Shown here in pieces: positions 15,442 through 24,083 of a stretch of 42,614 bases of DNA. Under the pieces are notes generated by a model, which was not told the origin of the DNA, did not search any database, and worked only from the letters and a program-made list of their open reading frames with translations. Source of the stretch: SIG440 sp045648175 (GTDB lineage: Bacteria; Bacillota; Clostridia; Monoglobales; Monoglobaceae); contig JAZRNN010000063.1 in the NCBI GenBank assembly GCA_045648175.1, positions 1 through 42,614 of the forward strand. Reading direction: 5' to 3'. Both the position numbers and the translations under genes were made by a program. The number at the start of each line of letters is the position of its first letter. The first letter of the stretch is position 1.

Positions 15442-17418
15442 TTATATCATTTTTAAAAGTTCTTCTTCGGTTATTACAGCAACGCCTAGGGTTTGGGCTT
15501 TGTCAAGCTTGCTGCCTGCCTCCTCGCCGGCAACCACAAAATTGGTCTTTTGGGACACCGAGCCTGATACCTTGCCACCGTTGTCCTCAATCAGCTTTTG
15601 CGCCTCGGAACGTTTAAGGGTTGGGAATGTTCCTGTAAGAACAAATGTCTTACCTATCAAACTTCCGCCCGTTGGCTTTTCTTCGGCAATCATATTCACG
15701 CCTGCTTTCTTCATTCTTTCAATCAGTTCCTTTGTTTCAGGCTCATTAAAATAGTGCACAAGGCTTTCTGCCATTTTTGTGCCCACATCATCAATTTCAG
15801 ATATCTGCTCAACAGATGCTGACATAATGCTGTCCATATTGCCAAAATATTGTGCTATATTCTTTGCTGCCTTGGCACCGATAAGACGAATACCCAAACC
15901 GCAAAGAAGCTTGTCAAGAGGGTTTTTCTTTGCTCCTTCAATTGCGTCAATAAGGTTTTGAGCCGATTTTGCAGCAAACCGTTCAAGTGCCACTACATCC
16001 TCGTATTTGAGATAGAATAAATCTGCAGTATTCTTTATCAGTCCAGATTCAACAAGCTGTTCAACAATCATATCACCAAGACCTTCGATATCCATTGCGC
16101 CACGGGACGCAAAGTGAATTATACTGCGTACCCTTTGAGCAGGACAGTTGGTGCTGACACATCTCAGCGCCGCCTCGCCTTCCTCACGGAAAAGTCCTTC
16201 ACCGCAAGCGGGGCAAACCGCTGGCATAACAAATTCACGTTCTGCACCCGTTCTCTTTTCTTTAAGAACCTCGGCAACCTCAGGGATAATATCCCCTGCC
16301 TTTTGTATCAGCACACGGTCGCCAATCATCAAGCCTTTTTCACGGATAAAATCCTCGTTGTGAAGAGTCGCACGGCTGACCGTTGACCCTGCAACCCTGA
16401 CAGGCGTAAGCACCGCATTAGGAGTGATAACTCCTGTTCTGCCAACCTGAACTATTATATCCTCCACCGTTGTTTCCTGCTGTTCGGCAGGGAACTTATA
16501 AGCAATCGCCCACTTGGGAACTTTTGTGGTTGTACCAAGCTCGTCACGTTGACGCAGACTGTTGACCTTTACCACCGCACCGTCAATATCAAAGGGAAGG
16601 CTTGCACGTTCTTGTCCTATACTCTGAATTTCCTCATATGCCGCCTCCATTGTGTTAAAAACCGACCGTCTTGGGCTTACCTTAAAGCCAAGTGATTTAA
16701 CCCAGTCAAGACTCTGAGTGTGCGTGTCAAGAGCCTTTGACGATTGCTGAATATTAAATATAAATACATCAAGATTCCGCTTTGCAGTAATTTTGCTGTC
16801 AAGCTGTCTGAGTGACCCTGCCGCCGCATTGCGTGGGTTCGCAAAAAGGGGCTCGCCCAATTCTTTGCGCTCGGTATTTAATGCCTCAAAGCTCGCTTTA
16901 GGCATATAAACCTCGCCTCTGACCTCAAGGCGTTCAACCTCCTCGGGCAAAATTAAGGGTATTGATTTTATGGTTTTAAGGTTTTCGGTTATGTTTTCAC
17001 CCACCGTTCCGTCACCACGGGTAGAGCCTTTGACAAATCTGCCGTTTTCGTATTCCAAAGATACCGAAAGTCCGTCTATCTTCATTTCAACAACATACTC
17101 ATAAGACTGACCCTCTAACCCTTGTGCCACCCTTTTATCAAAATCCATAATTTCTTCTCTTGAGAACACGTCCCCAAGGCTCTGCATAGGAATATCGTGC
17201 TTAACCTGCTCAAACTCTTTAAGTGCTACACCGCCTACACGTTTTGAGGGGGAATTTTCGTCAGCAAATTCGGGGTTTTCCTCCTCCAGCTTAATCAGCT
17301 TATGAATGAGAATGTCATATTCATAATCCGAAATTGTGGGGTTATCCAGCACATAATAATTATGGTTGTGTTCTTCAATTTCTTTTCTTAACTGAAGGAT
17401 TTCATTTTTAATACTCAT
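15442..17418 (-). CDS. ligA: NAD-dependent DNA ligase
   Basis: LigA seals nicks in replication and repair using NAD+. The roughly 658-residue product has the Ia domain (HNHNYYVLDNPTISDYEYD), the adenylation motif EMKIDGLS with its catalytic Lys near residue 114, an OB domain, and a four-Cys zinc finger (CPACG...CVSTNCPAQ). Helix-hairpin-helix repeats follow, then a C-terminal BRCT domain (LIGKTFVLTGTF onward). Length is normal. Two starts are possible: ATG at 17418 (12 nt from a weak AAAGG) or GTG at 17427 (3 nt from it). Either way it overlaps the end of the Cys-rich gene, suggesting translational coupling. Confidence 0.98.
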   Translation of the reverse strand: MSIKNEILQLRKEIEEHNHNYYVLDNPTISDYEYDILIHKLIKLEEENPEFADENSPSKRVGGVALKEFEQVKHDIPMQSLGDVFSREEIMDFDKRVAQGLEGQSYEYVVEMKIDGLSVSLEYENGRFVKGSTRGDGTVGENITENLKTIKSIPLILPEEVERLEVRGEVYMPKASFEALNTERKELGEPLFANPRNAAAGSLRQLDSKITAKRNLDVFIFNIQQSSKALDTHTQSLDWVKSLGFKVSPRRSVFNTMEAAYEEIQSIGQERASLPFDIDGAVVKVNSLRQRDELGTTTKVPKWAIAYKFPAEQQETTVEDIIVQVGRTGVITPNAVLTPVRVAGSTVSRATLHNEDFIREKGLMIGDRVLIQKAGDIIPEVAEVLKEKRTGAEREFVMPAVCPACGEGLFREEGEAALRCVSTNCPAQRVRSIIHFASRGAMDIEGLGDMIVEQLVESGLIKNTADLFYLKYEDVVALERFAAKSAQNLIDAIEGAKKNPLDKLLCGLGIRLIGAKAAKNIAQYFGNMDSIMSASVEQISEIDDVGTKMAESLVHYFNEPETKELIERMKKAGVNMIAEEKPTGGSLIGKTFVLTGTFPTLKRSEAQKLIEDNGGKVSGSVSQKTNFVVAGEEAGSKLDKAQTLGVAVITEEELLKMI

Positions 17419-17659
17419 TTTCGCCACAAGCCTTTCGTTTCAGGTATTTCATTACATAGTCATAACCGCTTTCTATATGGGGCAGTATACAATTGCTGCA
17501 ATCCTTAATAGTTTCACCATTTTTGCCCTTAATCATATCAAAATTCCCCTCACAATTTATATTATATAAGGGACAAAAGCAAAAAAGGCAGTTCATATTG
17601 GCAACCTTATGGCAGGGATAGAACTCACACTCACGGTTTTCAAAATATTTATAACTCAT
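17408..17659 (-). CDS. Cysteine-rich small domain protein
   Basis: The 83-residue protein matches the pattern of the cysteine-rich small domain family (PF04071-like): CEFYPCHK, NCLFCFCPLY, a later Cys, and DCSNCILPH. The paired Cys and His residues suggest a metal-binding or Fe-S site. Function is unknown; the family is common in Clostridia. It overlaps ligA by 11 bp and shares its promoter, so ligA is the second gene of this operon. That may be only a matter of convenience and not a shared pathway. Confidence 0.85.
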   Translation of the reverse strand: MSYKYFENRECEFYPCHKVANMNCLFCFCPLYNINCEGNFDMIKGKNGETIKDCSNCILPHIESGYDYVMKYLKRKACGENEY

Positions 17660-17694
17660 AAAAATCTCACCTTATAGGTCTTTTAATCAATAAT

Positions 17695-17723
17695 ATTTTA
17701 ACATATTTAAAAGTCGGTGTCAA
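17695..17723 (-). promoter_or_regulatory. Sigma-A promoter of the Cys-rich gene-ligA operon
   Basis: On the minus strand, TTGACA (17723-17718) and TAAAAT (17700-17695) are 17 bp apart, about 35 nt before the start codon. Confidence 0.75.
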
Positions 17724-17729
17724 CGAAAA

Positions 17730-17754
17730 GTGCGTATCGCTATCCGATACGCAC
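17730..17754 (-). terminator. Intrinsic terminator after the PP2C-like gene
   Basis: A perfect 10-bp stem GTGCGTATCG (17730-17739) and CGATACGCAC (17745-17754) with a 5-nt loop is followed by TTTTCGTT on the minus strand. It lies 13 bp after the stop codon. Confidence 0.85.
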
Positions 17755-17766
17755 CGCTTGTTACTT

Positions 17767-19026
17767 TTAATTAAAATCAATTGGCAACTCAACTTCCTGA
17801 CTTGTTTCGGGCGGAGTTGTTGTGCCCGGTAGTTCAATCTCCTGCTTAGGTTCCGCAGGGGCTTCTGTTTTTTGCTCCTGCACAGCAGGTTTTTGCTCGG
17901 CAGGCTTCTGTGACCTAGCCACAGGTTTTTGTGGTTTTGGAGTATTAGACGACTGTGGAGCTGTTTCTAACGGTTGCGTAGATTCAGTAATATCACTCTG
18001 CTCGTCATTCTCTTCACTTTCTTCAAACACTTCTTCCGTTTTCTCTTCGGTGTCCCTAGGTATCCAGACAAGGTCACTGTCAGGCTCAGCCTCTTTGGTA
18101 ATATAAGTTTCAATAAAAGTCTTTGTGTTTTCCACAAATCTGTTTACTGCATCAACTATATATGAGCCTGAAAAATACAACGGCACACAAAGCAATACAA
18201 GAGCTAACCATATTCCCAAACTTTTCACATCAGAATGTGTAGCAGGAATACCTCTGTTAACCTTTATCACCTGAACGGTATAATTTCCTTCGGGATTTTT
18301 TTCGATAGCCATATCAACTATCTGTATTGCCTTTTTTTTGCTTTTTATCCGCCTATCTGCAAGAATTTTTTCGATAGTTTCTTCGCCTAACAAATCACAC
18401 ACAGACTTGCTGCACATCACAAAAAAAGCTTTTTTTCTAAGCTTTATTTTTTTTGACTCATACGGAACAGTTTCAAAGTCATTTCCTGTGAAACCAATAT
18501 ACGGAATATTGGTCTTTTCAATCACCTGGGTATATATTTTCCATTTATTTTCATAAATACTTTTTTCAATTTCAATGGTTTTAGGAGAATTACCCGAAAG
18601 CTTTTCCATCTTTCCTTTAGTAAAATAAAATACGGGCATATCTCCAAAATTATAAACCTTTGCTACGTCGTTTTCGATATATAAAACAGAAGTGTCAACC
18701 TCAAAGTGTTCGCCGTTCTTTTTTAATGTTTGGCCGTTGACTGCAGAATTAAGCATACTAAAATAAGCCAGATTATCCTTTGTGAAGTCACCAGTAGCAT
18801 AATTCTTTAAAAGTTCAATCGCAATTAAAGAAAACTCATCACCGTCTTCGTCGCATTTTACACCACTTGATACAGCATAAATGTTTCTGCGTGCAAAATC
18901 CTTGCTTATGTCATAAACATCCGATCGATCAGGATCTTCTCTGGAAATGCCGTTTAAGAAATAGTTCTCTCTATTAACTTTTAACAGTCCGCCTGAATAG
19001 GTCACAACATAACCCGTATATCTCAT
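17767..19026 (-). CDS. Membrane-anchored PP2C-like protein, probably a pseudophosphatase
   Basis: The first 260 residues follow the layout of a PP2C (PPM) Ser/Thr phosphatase: VNRENYFLNG (17-26) where active members have RxxNEDxF, TSVLYIENDVAKVYNFGDMP (112-131) for the GDSR strand, and FFVMCSKSVCDLL (201-213) for the SDG segment. The metal-binding Asps are mostly lost: the DGMGG motif reads SSG (53-55), SDG reads SKS and the terminal DN reads GN; only NFGD keeps its Asp. A single membrane segment (268-290) follows, then a tail of about 95 Glu-, Pro- and Gln-rich residues. The topology is therefore a cytosolic PP2C-like domain and an outer low-complexity tail. It may bind a partner kinase or phosphoprotein without catalysis. 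It has its own promoter and terminator. Confidence 0.7.
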   Translation of the reverse strand: MRYTGYVVTYSGGLLKVNRENYFLNGISREDPDRSDVYDISKDFARRNIYAVSSGVKCDEDGDEFSLIAIELLKNYATGDFTKDNLAYFSMLNSAVNGQTLKKNGEHFEVDTSVLYIENDVAKVYNFGDMPVFYFTKGKMEKLSGNSPKTIEIEKSIYENKWKIYTQVIEKTNIPYIGFTGNDFETVPYESKKIKLRKKAFFVMCSKSVCDLLGEETIEKILADRRIKSKKKAIQIVDMAIEKNPEGNYTVQVIKVNRGIPATHSDVKSLGIWLALVLLCVPLYFSGSYIVDAVNRFVENTKTFIETYITKEAEPDSDLVWIPRDTEEKTEEVFEESEENDEQSDITESTQPLETAPQSSNTPKPQKPVARSQKPAEQKPAVQEQKTEAPAEPKQEIELPGTTTPPETSQEVELPIDFN

Positions 19027-19080
19027 AAAACACCTCGAAGATCGTGTAAAAATACTAAATCATTTTTTGCCAACCCTTAA

Positions 19081-19109
19081 ATATTACCACACTTTTGCTG
19101 TGCCGTCAA
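19081..19109 (-). promoter_or_regulatory. Sigma-A promoter of the PP2C-like gene
   Basis: On the minus strand, TTGACG (19109-19104) and TAATAT (19086-19081) are 17 bp apart, with a leader of about 45 nt. TCGAGGTG before the ATG is the ribosome binding site. Confidence 0.65.
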
Positions 19110-19160
19110 TAGTAAAAAAGATTAAATTAATGTATTTTTTTACACCATTTACCTGATAAA

Positions 19161-19613
19161 TCAATGTAGATACAAAGGCATAGATGCCACAAATGCCACA
19201 ATTATCAATACCAGAATAATAAAAATAACCTTAACTATTGCTATTGCAAGAGATATCAGGCAAAAAAGCTTTGCTTTATCCGAATACAATCCTGCCTTAT
19301 CAATACATCCTGCTGCAAATTCGGTCTTTGTGAGGCCCGAAAAAATCACAGCAATAATGCCAAACACAATGCTCCCAAGCACAGCAGAGATAATTGACCA
19401 CGTCATGTAATCCTTTATCTTATTTGACTTTTGAACATTTGTGTCATTTGCGGTTGCATTGATTTCAGCAGCATATTCAGGCTCATTTTCAGTTGTACTT
19501 TGTGCAATATCCAAAGCTTCTGTATCTTCTTTGATTTTTTCAAGTTTGCATCCGCATCTTATGCACCACAGATTCAAATCATTGTTGTTATTTCCGCATT
19601 TTGGGCAAAACAT
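19161..19613 (-). CDS. Zinc-ribbon membrane protein (CD225/dispanin-like region)
   Basis: The 150-residue protein starts with a zinc ribbon (CPKCGNNNN and CIRCGCKL), continues with an acidic linker, and ends with two hydrophobic segments near residues 73-92 and 115-142. The segment between them (AAGCIDKAGLYSDKAKLFCLI) resembles the loop of CD225/dispanin-type two-helix membrane proteins. Function is unknown. AAGGA lies 8 nt before the ATG. It follows sigF by 72 bp on the same strand with no visible terminator between, so it may be expressed with the spoIIA operon, though that is unproven. Confidence 0.7.
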   Translation of the reverse strand: MFCPKCGNNNNDLNLWCIRCGCKLEKIKEDTEALDIAQSTTENEPEYAAEINATANDTNVQKSNKIKDYMTWSIISAVLGSIVFGIIAVIFSGLTKTEFAAGCIDKAGLYSDKAKLFCLISLAIAIVKVIFIILVLIIVAFVASMPLYLH

Positions 19614-19685
19614 ATTATCATATTCCTTTCAAATTCCTTTAATGATAATATTCGACAAAACCACAGAAACTCCTTCAAGCCATAA

Positions 19686-20429
19686 TCATTTGCCGCTTTG
19701 AATCTGTTCACGCATAGAGCTTAAAACCTTTTTTTCTATTCTTGAAACCTGCACCTGAGAAATCCCGAGCTCTACTGCTATCTGAGACTGGGTTTTTTGT
19801 TTGAAATATCTCAATATAATGATTTTCTGCTCTCTTTCACCAAAATTATTAAGCAGTTCACGCACCAGCATACGGTTGACAATCTCTCCTTCGTGGTCAA
19901 CACCGCTTTCAATGCGATCAATCAGTGTCTTTCCTTCCTTGCCGTCATCCAAGGGTGAAGAATATAATGATTCGGGCTTCATTCCCGCATCAAGGGCCAT
20001 AGCAAGTTCTTCAGGTGTAACTCCCAGCTTTTCAGCCATTTCCTTAATCGTTGGGTCGCGGTCACTTTCCTTGCGAATTGACTCCTGAAGACTCATCGCC
20101 TTTATCGCAAGCTCTTTAAGACTGCGACTAACCTTGATAATTCCGTCGTCACGAATGAATCGCTTTATCTCTCCCATTATCATAGGTACTGCATAAGTGG
20201 AAAACTTGACATTAAACCCTAAATCAAACTTTTGAATAGCCTTTATAAGCCCTATACAACCAATCTGAAATAAATCCTCCGCCTCGTGACCACGGTTAAG
20301 AAATCTTTTAACAACAGCCCTGACAAGTCCGACATTTTCTTCAACGATTTTATTTTGTGCTGACAAATCTCCGCTTTTTGCTGCAAGCAGCAATGCCTCA
20401 ATGTTTTGGTTATAGCTTTTGGCCTGCAC
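19686..20429 (-). CDS. sigF: RNA polymerase sporulation sigma factor SigF
   Basis: This 247-residue sigma-70-type factor has region 2 (LVRAVVKRFLNRGHEAEDLF, then FSTYAVPMIMGEIKRFIRDD), region 3 and region 4 (ILRYFKQKTQSQIAVELGIS with helix-turn-helix VQVSRIEKKVL). The order spoIIAA-spoIIAB-sigma fixes it as sigma-F, the first forespore-specific sigma factor, over the very similar sigma-G. The GTG start has AAGGAG about 10 nt upstream, lying in the last codons of spoIIAB. In the family it is held inactive by SpoIIAB until SpoIIAA releases it in the forespore. Confidence 0.95.
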   Translation of the reverse strand: MQAKSYNQNIEALLLAAKSGDLSAQNKIVEENVGLVRAVVKRFLNRGHEAEDLFQIGCIGLIKAIQKFDLGFNVKFSTYAVPMIMGEIKRFIRDDGIIKVSRSLKELAIKAMSLQESIRKESDRDPTIKEMAEKLGVTPEELAMALDAGMKPESLYSSPLDDGKEGKTLIDRIESGVDHEGEIVNRMLVRELLNNFGEREQKIIILRYFKQKTQSQIAVELGISQVQVSRIEKKVLSSMREQIQSGK

Positions 20430-20435
20430 AGTATG

Positions 20436-20855
20436 TCAACTCCTTATTTGTTTTTTCATTGTTACAACCGTACCTTCGCCCACCTCGGATTTAACCGATA
20501 CTTCGTCCATAAAGGTCTGCATCACAGTAAAACCCATACCGCTCCTTTCACACTCGGGCTTTGATGTGAATAAAGGCTGCATAGCTTGTCCTATGTTTTC
20601 AATACCTACGCCAAAATCCGTTACCTCAATCTCAAAAACCGAATCAACTATTCTACATACAATCCTTACAATCCCCTTCATATTTACATATCCGTGTACA
20701 ATTGAATTTGTCACCGCCTCGGATACCGCTGTTTTAATATCAGACAAATCTTCAACACTCAAATCAAGCTGCACCGAAAATGCCGCAACCGCAGCACGCA
20801 CAAAGGATTCGTTGCAGCTTTTTGCCGGAACTTCAAGTTTCATATAATTTTCCAT
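20436..20855 (-). CDS. spoIIAB: Anti-sigma-F factor / serine kinase SpoIIAB
   Basis: SpoIIAB is a GHKL-fold ATPase that binds sigma-F and phosphorylates SpoIIAA. The 139-residue product shows the N-box SEAVTNSIVHGY, the G1-like VTDFGVGI and GMGFTVM. I place the start at the ATG at 20855 (MENYMKLEV). An in-frame GTG at 20867 lies in the AGGAGTG ribosome binding site and is less likely, and an ATG at 20843 is a further option. The TGA stop is 6 bp before the sigF start, as expected for coupled translation. Confidence 0.95.
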   Translation of the reverse strand: MENYMKLEVPAKSCNESFVRAAVAAFSVQLDLSVEDLSDIKTAVSEAVTNSIVHGYVNMKGIVRIVCRIVDSVFEIEVTDFGVGIENIGQAMQPLFTSKPECERSGMGFTVMQTFMDEVSVKSEVGEGTVVTMKKQIRS

Positions 20856-20879
20856 ATGTATTTTCACTCCTTTTTCTTT

Positions 20880-21188
20880 TTAATGTGAACACTCAAGTAT
20901 TTTTTTTAGCCCCGAGATTTCAAAAATTTTATCAACCTGTGGTTTTACACGAATTACCATAACTTTACCACCCCGTGCCGAAATCTGCTTATACCTCCCA
21001 ACAATAACCCCTATTCCGGAACTATCCATAAAGGTTACCCCATCAAAATCCAGAACTATGTTTACCGTGTTGTTAAGAGAAATCTCTCGTTCTAGTGTGT
21101 CACGCAAAATCGGTGCTGTGTGATGGTCAAGTTCTCCTGTCAGTTTTGCAACCAAAGTTGTGCCGATGTTCTCAATTTTTATATTCAT
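20880..21188 (-). CDS. spoIIAA: Anti-sigma-F factor antagonist SpoIIAA (STAS)
   Basis: SpoIIAA is a STAS-domain protein that, when unphosphorylated, binds SpoIIAB and frees sigma-F. The 102-residue product has FMDSSGIGV around residues 53-61, where the DSSG serine is the family's phosphorylation site. The start ATG has AAGGAGGT 6 nt upstream. It is the first gene of the spoIIA operon, with a sigma-H-like promoter in front, consistent with expression at the onset of sporulation. Confidence 0.95.
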   Translation of the reverse strand: MNIKIENIGTTLVAKLTGELDHHTAPILRDTLEREISLNNTVNIVLDFDGVTFMDSSGIGVIVGRYKQISARGGKVMVIRVKPQVDKIFEISGLKKILECSH

Positions 21189-21231
21189 CTGACTACCTCC
21201 TTATTCAGTTTACAATATTTTCCATTATTTC

Positions 21232-21259
21232 TTTCTTTGCATTTGTGTTAATATCCTTT
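21232..21259 (-). promoter_or_regulatory. Candidate sigma-H promoter of the spoIIA operon
   Basis: On the minus strand, AAAGGATAT (21259-21251) matches the sigma-H -35 pattern RnAGGAwWW. AAAGAAA (21238-21232), 12 bp downstream, matches 6 of 7 positions of RnnGAAT. The spoIIA operon of Bacillus subtilis is known to be sigma-H dependent, which supports the reading, but the -10 is imperfect. Confidence 0.45.
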
Positions 21260-21296
21260 TAATTTTTAATGTTTTGAGCATCAAAAAAACACAAAA

Positions 21297-21329
21297 AAAC
21301 ACAATCGACAACGTTTGTCGACTGTGTTT
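21297..21329 (-). terminator. Intrinsic terminator after valS
   Basis: A 15-bp stem with one mismatch (21297-21311 with 21315-21329; core ATCGACAA) and a 3-nt loop is followed on the minus strand by a run of seven T and another T-run. It lies about 30 bp beyond the valS stop. Confidence 0.88.
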
Positions 21330-21358
21330 GATTTTAATTGATAAAACATTTTATCTTA

Positions 21359-24049
21359 TTACATTTTTGCTAAAGACTCAAGTACTTTTTTAAGCATAGC
21401 CTTGTACTTTTCGCCCTTCTGTCGTTCTTCTTCAACAACGGCAGCCGGAGCCTTATCAGTAAAGCCCTTGTTTGAAAGCTTGCCTTCAACACGCTTGATT
21501 TCACTTTCAAGCTTAGCTTTTTCCTTGGTAAGACGTTCAATTTCCTTTTCCTTGTCAACGAGTTCGTCAAGGGGCAGGAGAATTTCAGCCGATGAGTTCA
21601 CAACCGAAACAACATTTTCAGGAACGCCCACTTTATCCGCACGGATATCGACCTCGGATGCGCTTGCCAGCTTTTCAAGGAATGCTGTTGCCTGCTTGAA
21701 GAGTTCGGCTTCCTCTGTTACCACAAAGAACTTAATCTTCTTTGAGGGAGGAACGTTCATTTCGTTCTTTACATTTCTTACACCCTTAATTGCCTCCATA
21801 ATAACCGTCATATCCTGCTCTGCATCAGTGTTAACAAGTTCTTCATTATACTTGGGCCAGCTTGATATCATTATGCTTTCACCATCGTGTGGAAGAGCCT
21901 GCCAGATTTCTTCGGTAATGAATGGCATAAATGGATGTAGAAGCTTAAGAGTATTTGACAATACATAAATAAGTACTTTTTGTGCAGTTTCGTTGCTGTC
22001 GCCTGTTTCCTGGAATCTTGGCTTAACAAGTTCAATATACCAATCACAGAATTCATCCCAGATGAAGTCATAAAGCTTTTGAACTGCAATACCAAGCTCA
22101 TACTTATCAAGATTTTCGGTAATCTCACGAACAAGCTCATTATATCTGTGAAGAATCCACCTATCTTCAATATGAAGTTTAGAAAGGTCAGGAAGCTCGT
22201 TTTTGTCAACAGTCAGATTCATCATTACAAAACGCGATGCGTTCCAGATTTTATTTGCAAAGTTACGGCTTGCTTCAACACCGGGAGCACCAACAATCTT
22301 GTTAACCTCAGGATTTGGGTTTTTGCCCCTTTCAACGGGCGGTTCGTAAGTTACAGGGAATCTCATATCGTTACCGGGGGCAACACCTGTAACCAAAGTA
22401 AATCTCAGGGCATCTGCACCAAACATATCAATTATCTGTAACGGGTCAACACCGTTGCCCTTTGATTTTGACATCTTTTCGCCATTGCCGTCACGGACAA
22501 GACCGTGAATGAACACATGCTTGAAGGGAGCCTTGCCTGTATGTTCGCAAGCTGAGAAAATCATTCGTGATACCCAGAAGAAAATAATGTCATAACCTGT
22601 AACAAGAGTACTTGTGGGATAGAAATAGTTATAATCTTCGGTCTTCTCTGGCCAGCCAAGAGTTGAGAAAGGCCAGAGAGCTGATGAGAACCAAGTATCA
22701 AGAACATCCTCTTCCTGTCTTACCGGCTTGCCACACTTGGGACAAACGGTAATATCCTCTTTTGAAACGGTCATTTCACCGCAATCATCACAGTAGAACG
22801 CAGGAATTCTGTGTCCCCACCACAGCTGACGTGAAATACACCAGTCATATACGTTTTCCATCCAGTTCATATATGTTTTAGAGAAACGTTCAGGAACGAA
22901 CTCAGTTTCCTTGCTGTCAACAGCCTTGATTGCCGCTTCTGCAAGGGGTTTCATCTTTACAAACCACTGGTCAGAAACGATTGGTTCGATTGTTGTTCCG
23001 CAACGATAGCACTGACCAACATTGTGAGAATGGTCTTCGGTCGCAACTAAAAGTCCCATTTCATCAAGGTCTTTTATCATTTCCTTGCGGCATTCATAGC
23101 GGTCCATACCTTCGTACTTTCCTGCGTATGAATTCATAGTTGCATCGTCGTTCATAACCTTTATGATTTCAAGGTCATGACGCTTGCCAACTTCAAAGTC
23201 GTTGGGGTCATGAGCAGGAGTAATTTTTACGCAGCCTGTTCCAAATTCCTTATCAACATATTCATCAGCAATAACGGGAATTTCTCTGTCTGTAAGGGGC
23301 AAAAGAAGCATCTTGCCAACAATATCCTTATATCTTTCATCTTCGGGGTTAACCGCAACAGCTGTATCGCCGAAGAGTGTTTCAGGACGTGTTGTTGCAA
23401 TAACAACATATTCGTCAGTACCCTTAATCTGATACTTTATGTGCCAGAAATGTCCTGCATGTTCTGCATGTTCAACTTCTTCGTTTGAAAGTGCAGTTAT
23501 ACAGTTAGGACACCAGTTAATGATTCTTGGACCTCTGTATATCAATCCCTTTTCATAAAGGTTAACAAAAACCTCACGAACCGCCTTAGAACAGCCTTCG
23601 TCCATTGTGAAACGTTCTCTGTCCCAATCGCAAGAACAACCAATCTTTTTAAGCTGGCTGATTATGCGGTTGCCGTACTTTTCCTTCCAATCCCAAACGC
23701 GTTCAAGGAACTTTTCACGACCAAGGTCATAACGGGTAAGTCCTTCTTTTTCGCGAAGTTCTGCCTCAACCTTAATCTGTGTTGCAATTCCCGCATGGTC
23801 TGTACCGGGAATCCACAAAGCCTCAAAGCCCTGCATTCTTTTATAACGAATAAGAATATCCTGCAAGGTTTCATCAAATGCATGTCCCATATGAAGCTGA
23901 CCTGTTACATTCGGGGGCGGAATTACAATGGTAAAAGGCTTTTTGTTTTTATCCGGTTTTGCACGGAAATAGCCCTTATTTACCCAATTATTATATATAC
24001 GGTCCTCCACCGCCTTGGGGTCGTATACCTTTGACAATTCTTCTGCCAT
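21359..24049 (-). CDS. valS: Valyl-tRNA synthetase
   Basis: This class I synthetase charges tRNA-Val. The 896-residue product shows the HIGH motif in PPPNVTGQLHMGHA (HMGH at 53-56), the CP1 editing domain (TTRPETLFGDTAVAV), the KMSKS motif in GEKMSKSKGNG, an anticodon-binding domain, and a C-terminal coiled coil (KEIERLTKEKAKLESEIKRV). The start is the ATG at 24049, with GGAG 8 nt upstream; a GTG 9 nt earlier overlaps the ribosome binding site. No T-box leader is present. It is last in a run of aminoacyl-tRNA synthetase genes and follows tyrS after 34 bp. Confidence 0.98.
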   Translation of the reverse strand: MAEELSKVYDPKAVEDRIYNNWVNKGYFRAKPDKNKKPFTIVIPPPNVTGQLHMGHAFDETLQDILIRYKRMQGFEALWIPGTDHAGIATQIKVEAELREKEGLTRYDLGREKFLERVWDWKEKYGNRIISQLKKIGCSCDWDRERFTMDEGCSKAVREVFVNLYEKGLIYRGPRIINWCPNCITALSNEEVEHAEHAGHFWHIKYQIKGTDEYVVIATTRPETLFGDTAVAVNPEDERYKDIVGKMLLLPLTDREIPVIADEYVDKEFGTGCVKITPAHDPNDFEVGKRHDLEIIKVMNDDATMNSYAGKYEGMDRYECRKEMIKDLDEMGLLVATEDHSHNVGQCYRCGTTIEPIVSDQWFVKMKPLAEAAIKAVDSKETEFVPERFSKTYMNWMENVYDWCISRQLWWGHRIPAFYCDDCGEMTVSKEDITVCPKCGKPVRQEEDVLDTWFSSALWPFSTLGWPEKTEDYNYFYPTSTLVTGYDIIFFWVSRMIFSACEHTGKAPFKHVFIHGLVRDGNGEKMSKSKGNGVDPLQIIDMFGADALRFTLVTGVAPGNDMRFPVTYEPPVERGKNPNPEVNKIVGAPGVEASRNFANKIWNASRFVMMNLTVDKNELPDLSKLHIEDRWILHRYNELVREITENLDKYELGIAVQKLYDFIWDEFCDWYIELVKPRFQETGDSNETAQKVLIYVLSNTLKLLHPFMPFITEEIWQALPHDGESIMISSWPKYNEELVNTDAEQDMTVIMEAIKGVRNVKNEMNVPPSKKIKFFVVTEEAELFKQATAFLEKLASASEVDIRADKVGVPENVVSVVNSSAEILLPLDELVDKEKEIERLTKEKAKLESEIKRVEGKLSNKGFTDKAPAAVVEEERQKGEKYKAMLKKVLESLAKM

Positions 24050-24083
24050 TTTAAACACTCCAATCTGTGATTAAATCCCCCGG

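Noticed and set aside
19686..20429. Calling the sigma factor SigG
   Set aside because: Sigma-F and sigma-G are close in sequence, but the gene directly follows spoIIAA and spoIIAB, which is diagnostic for sigF.
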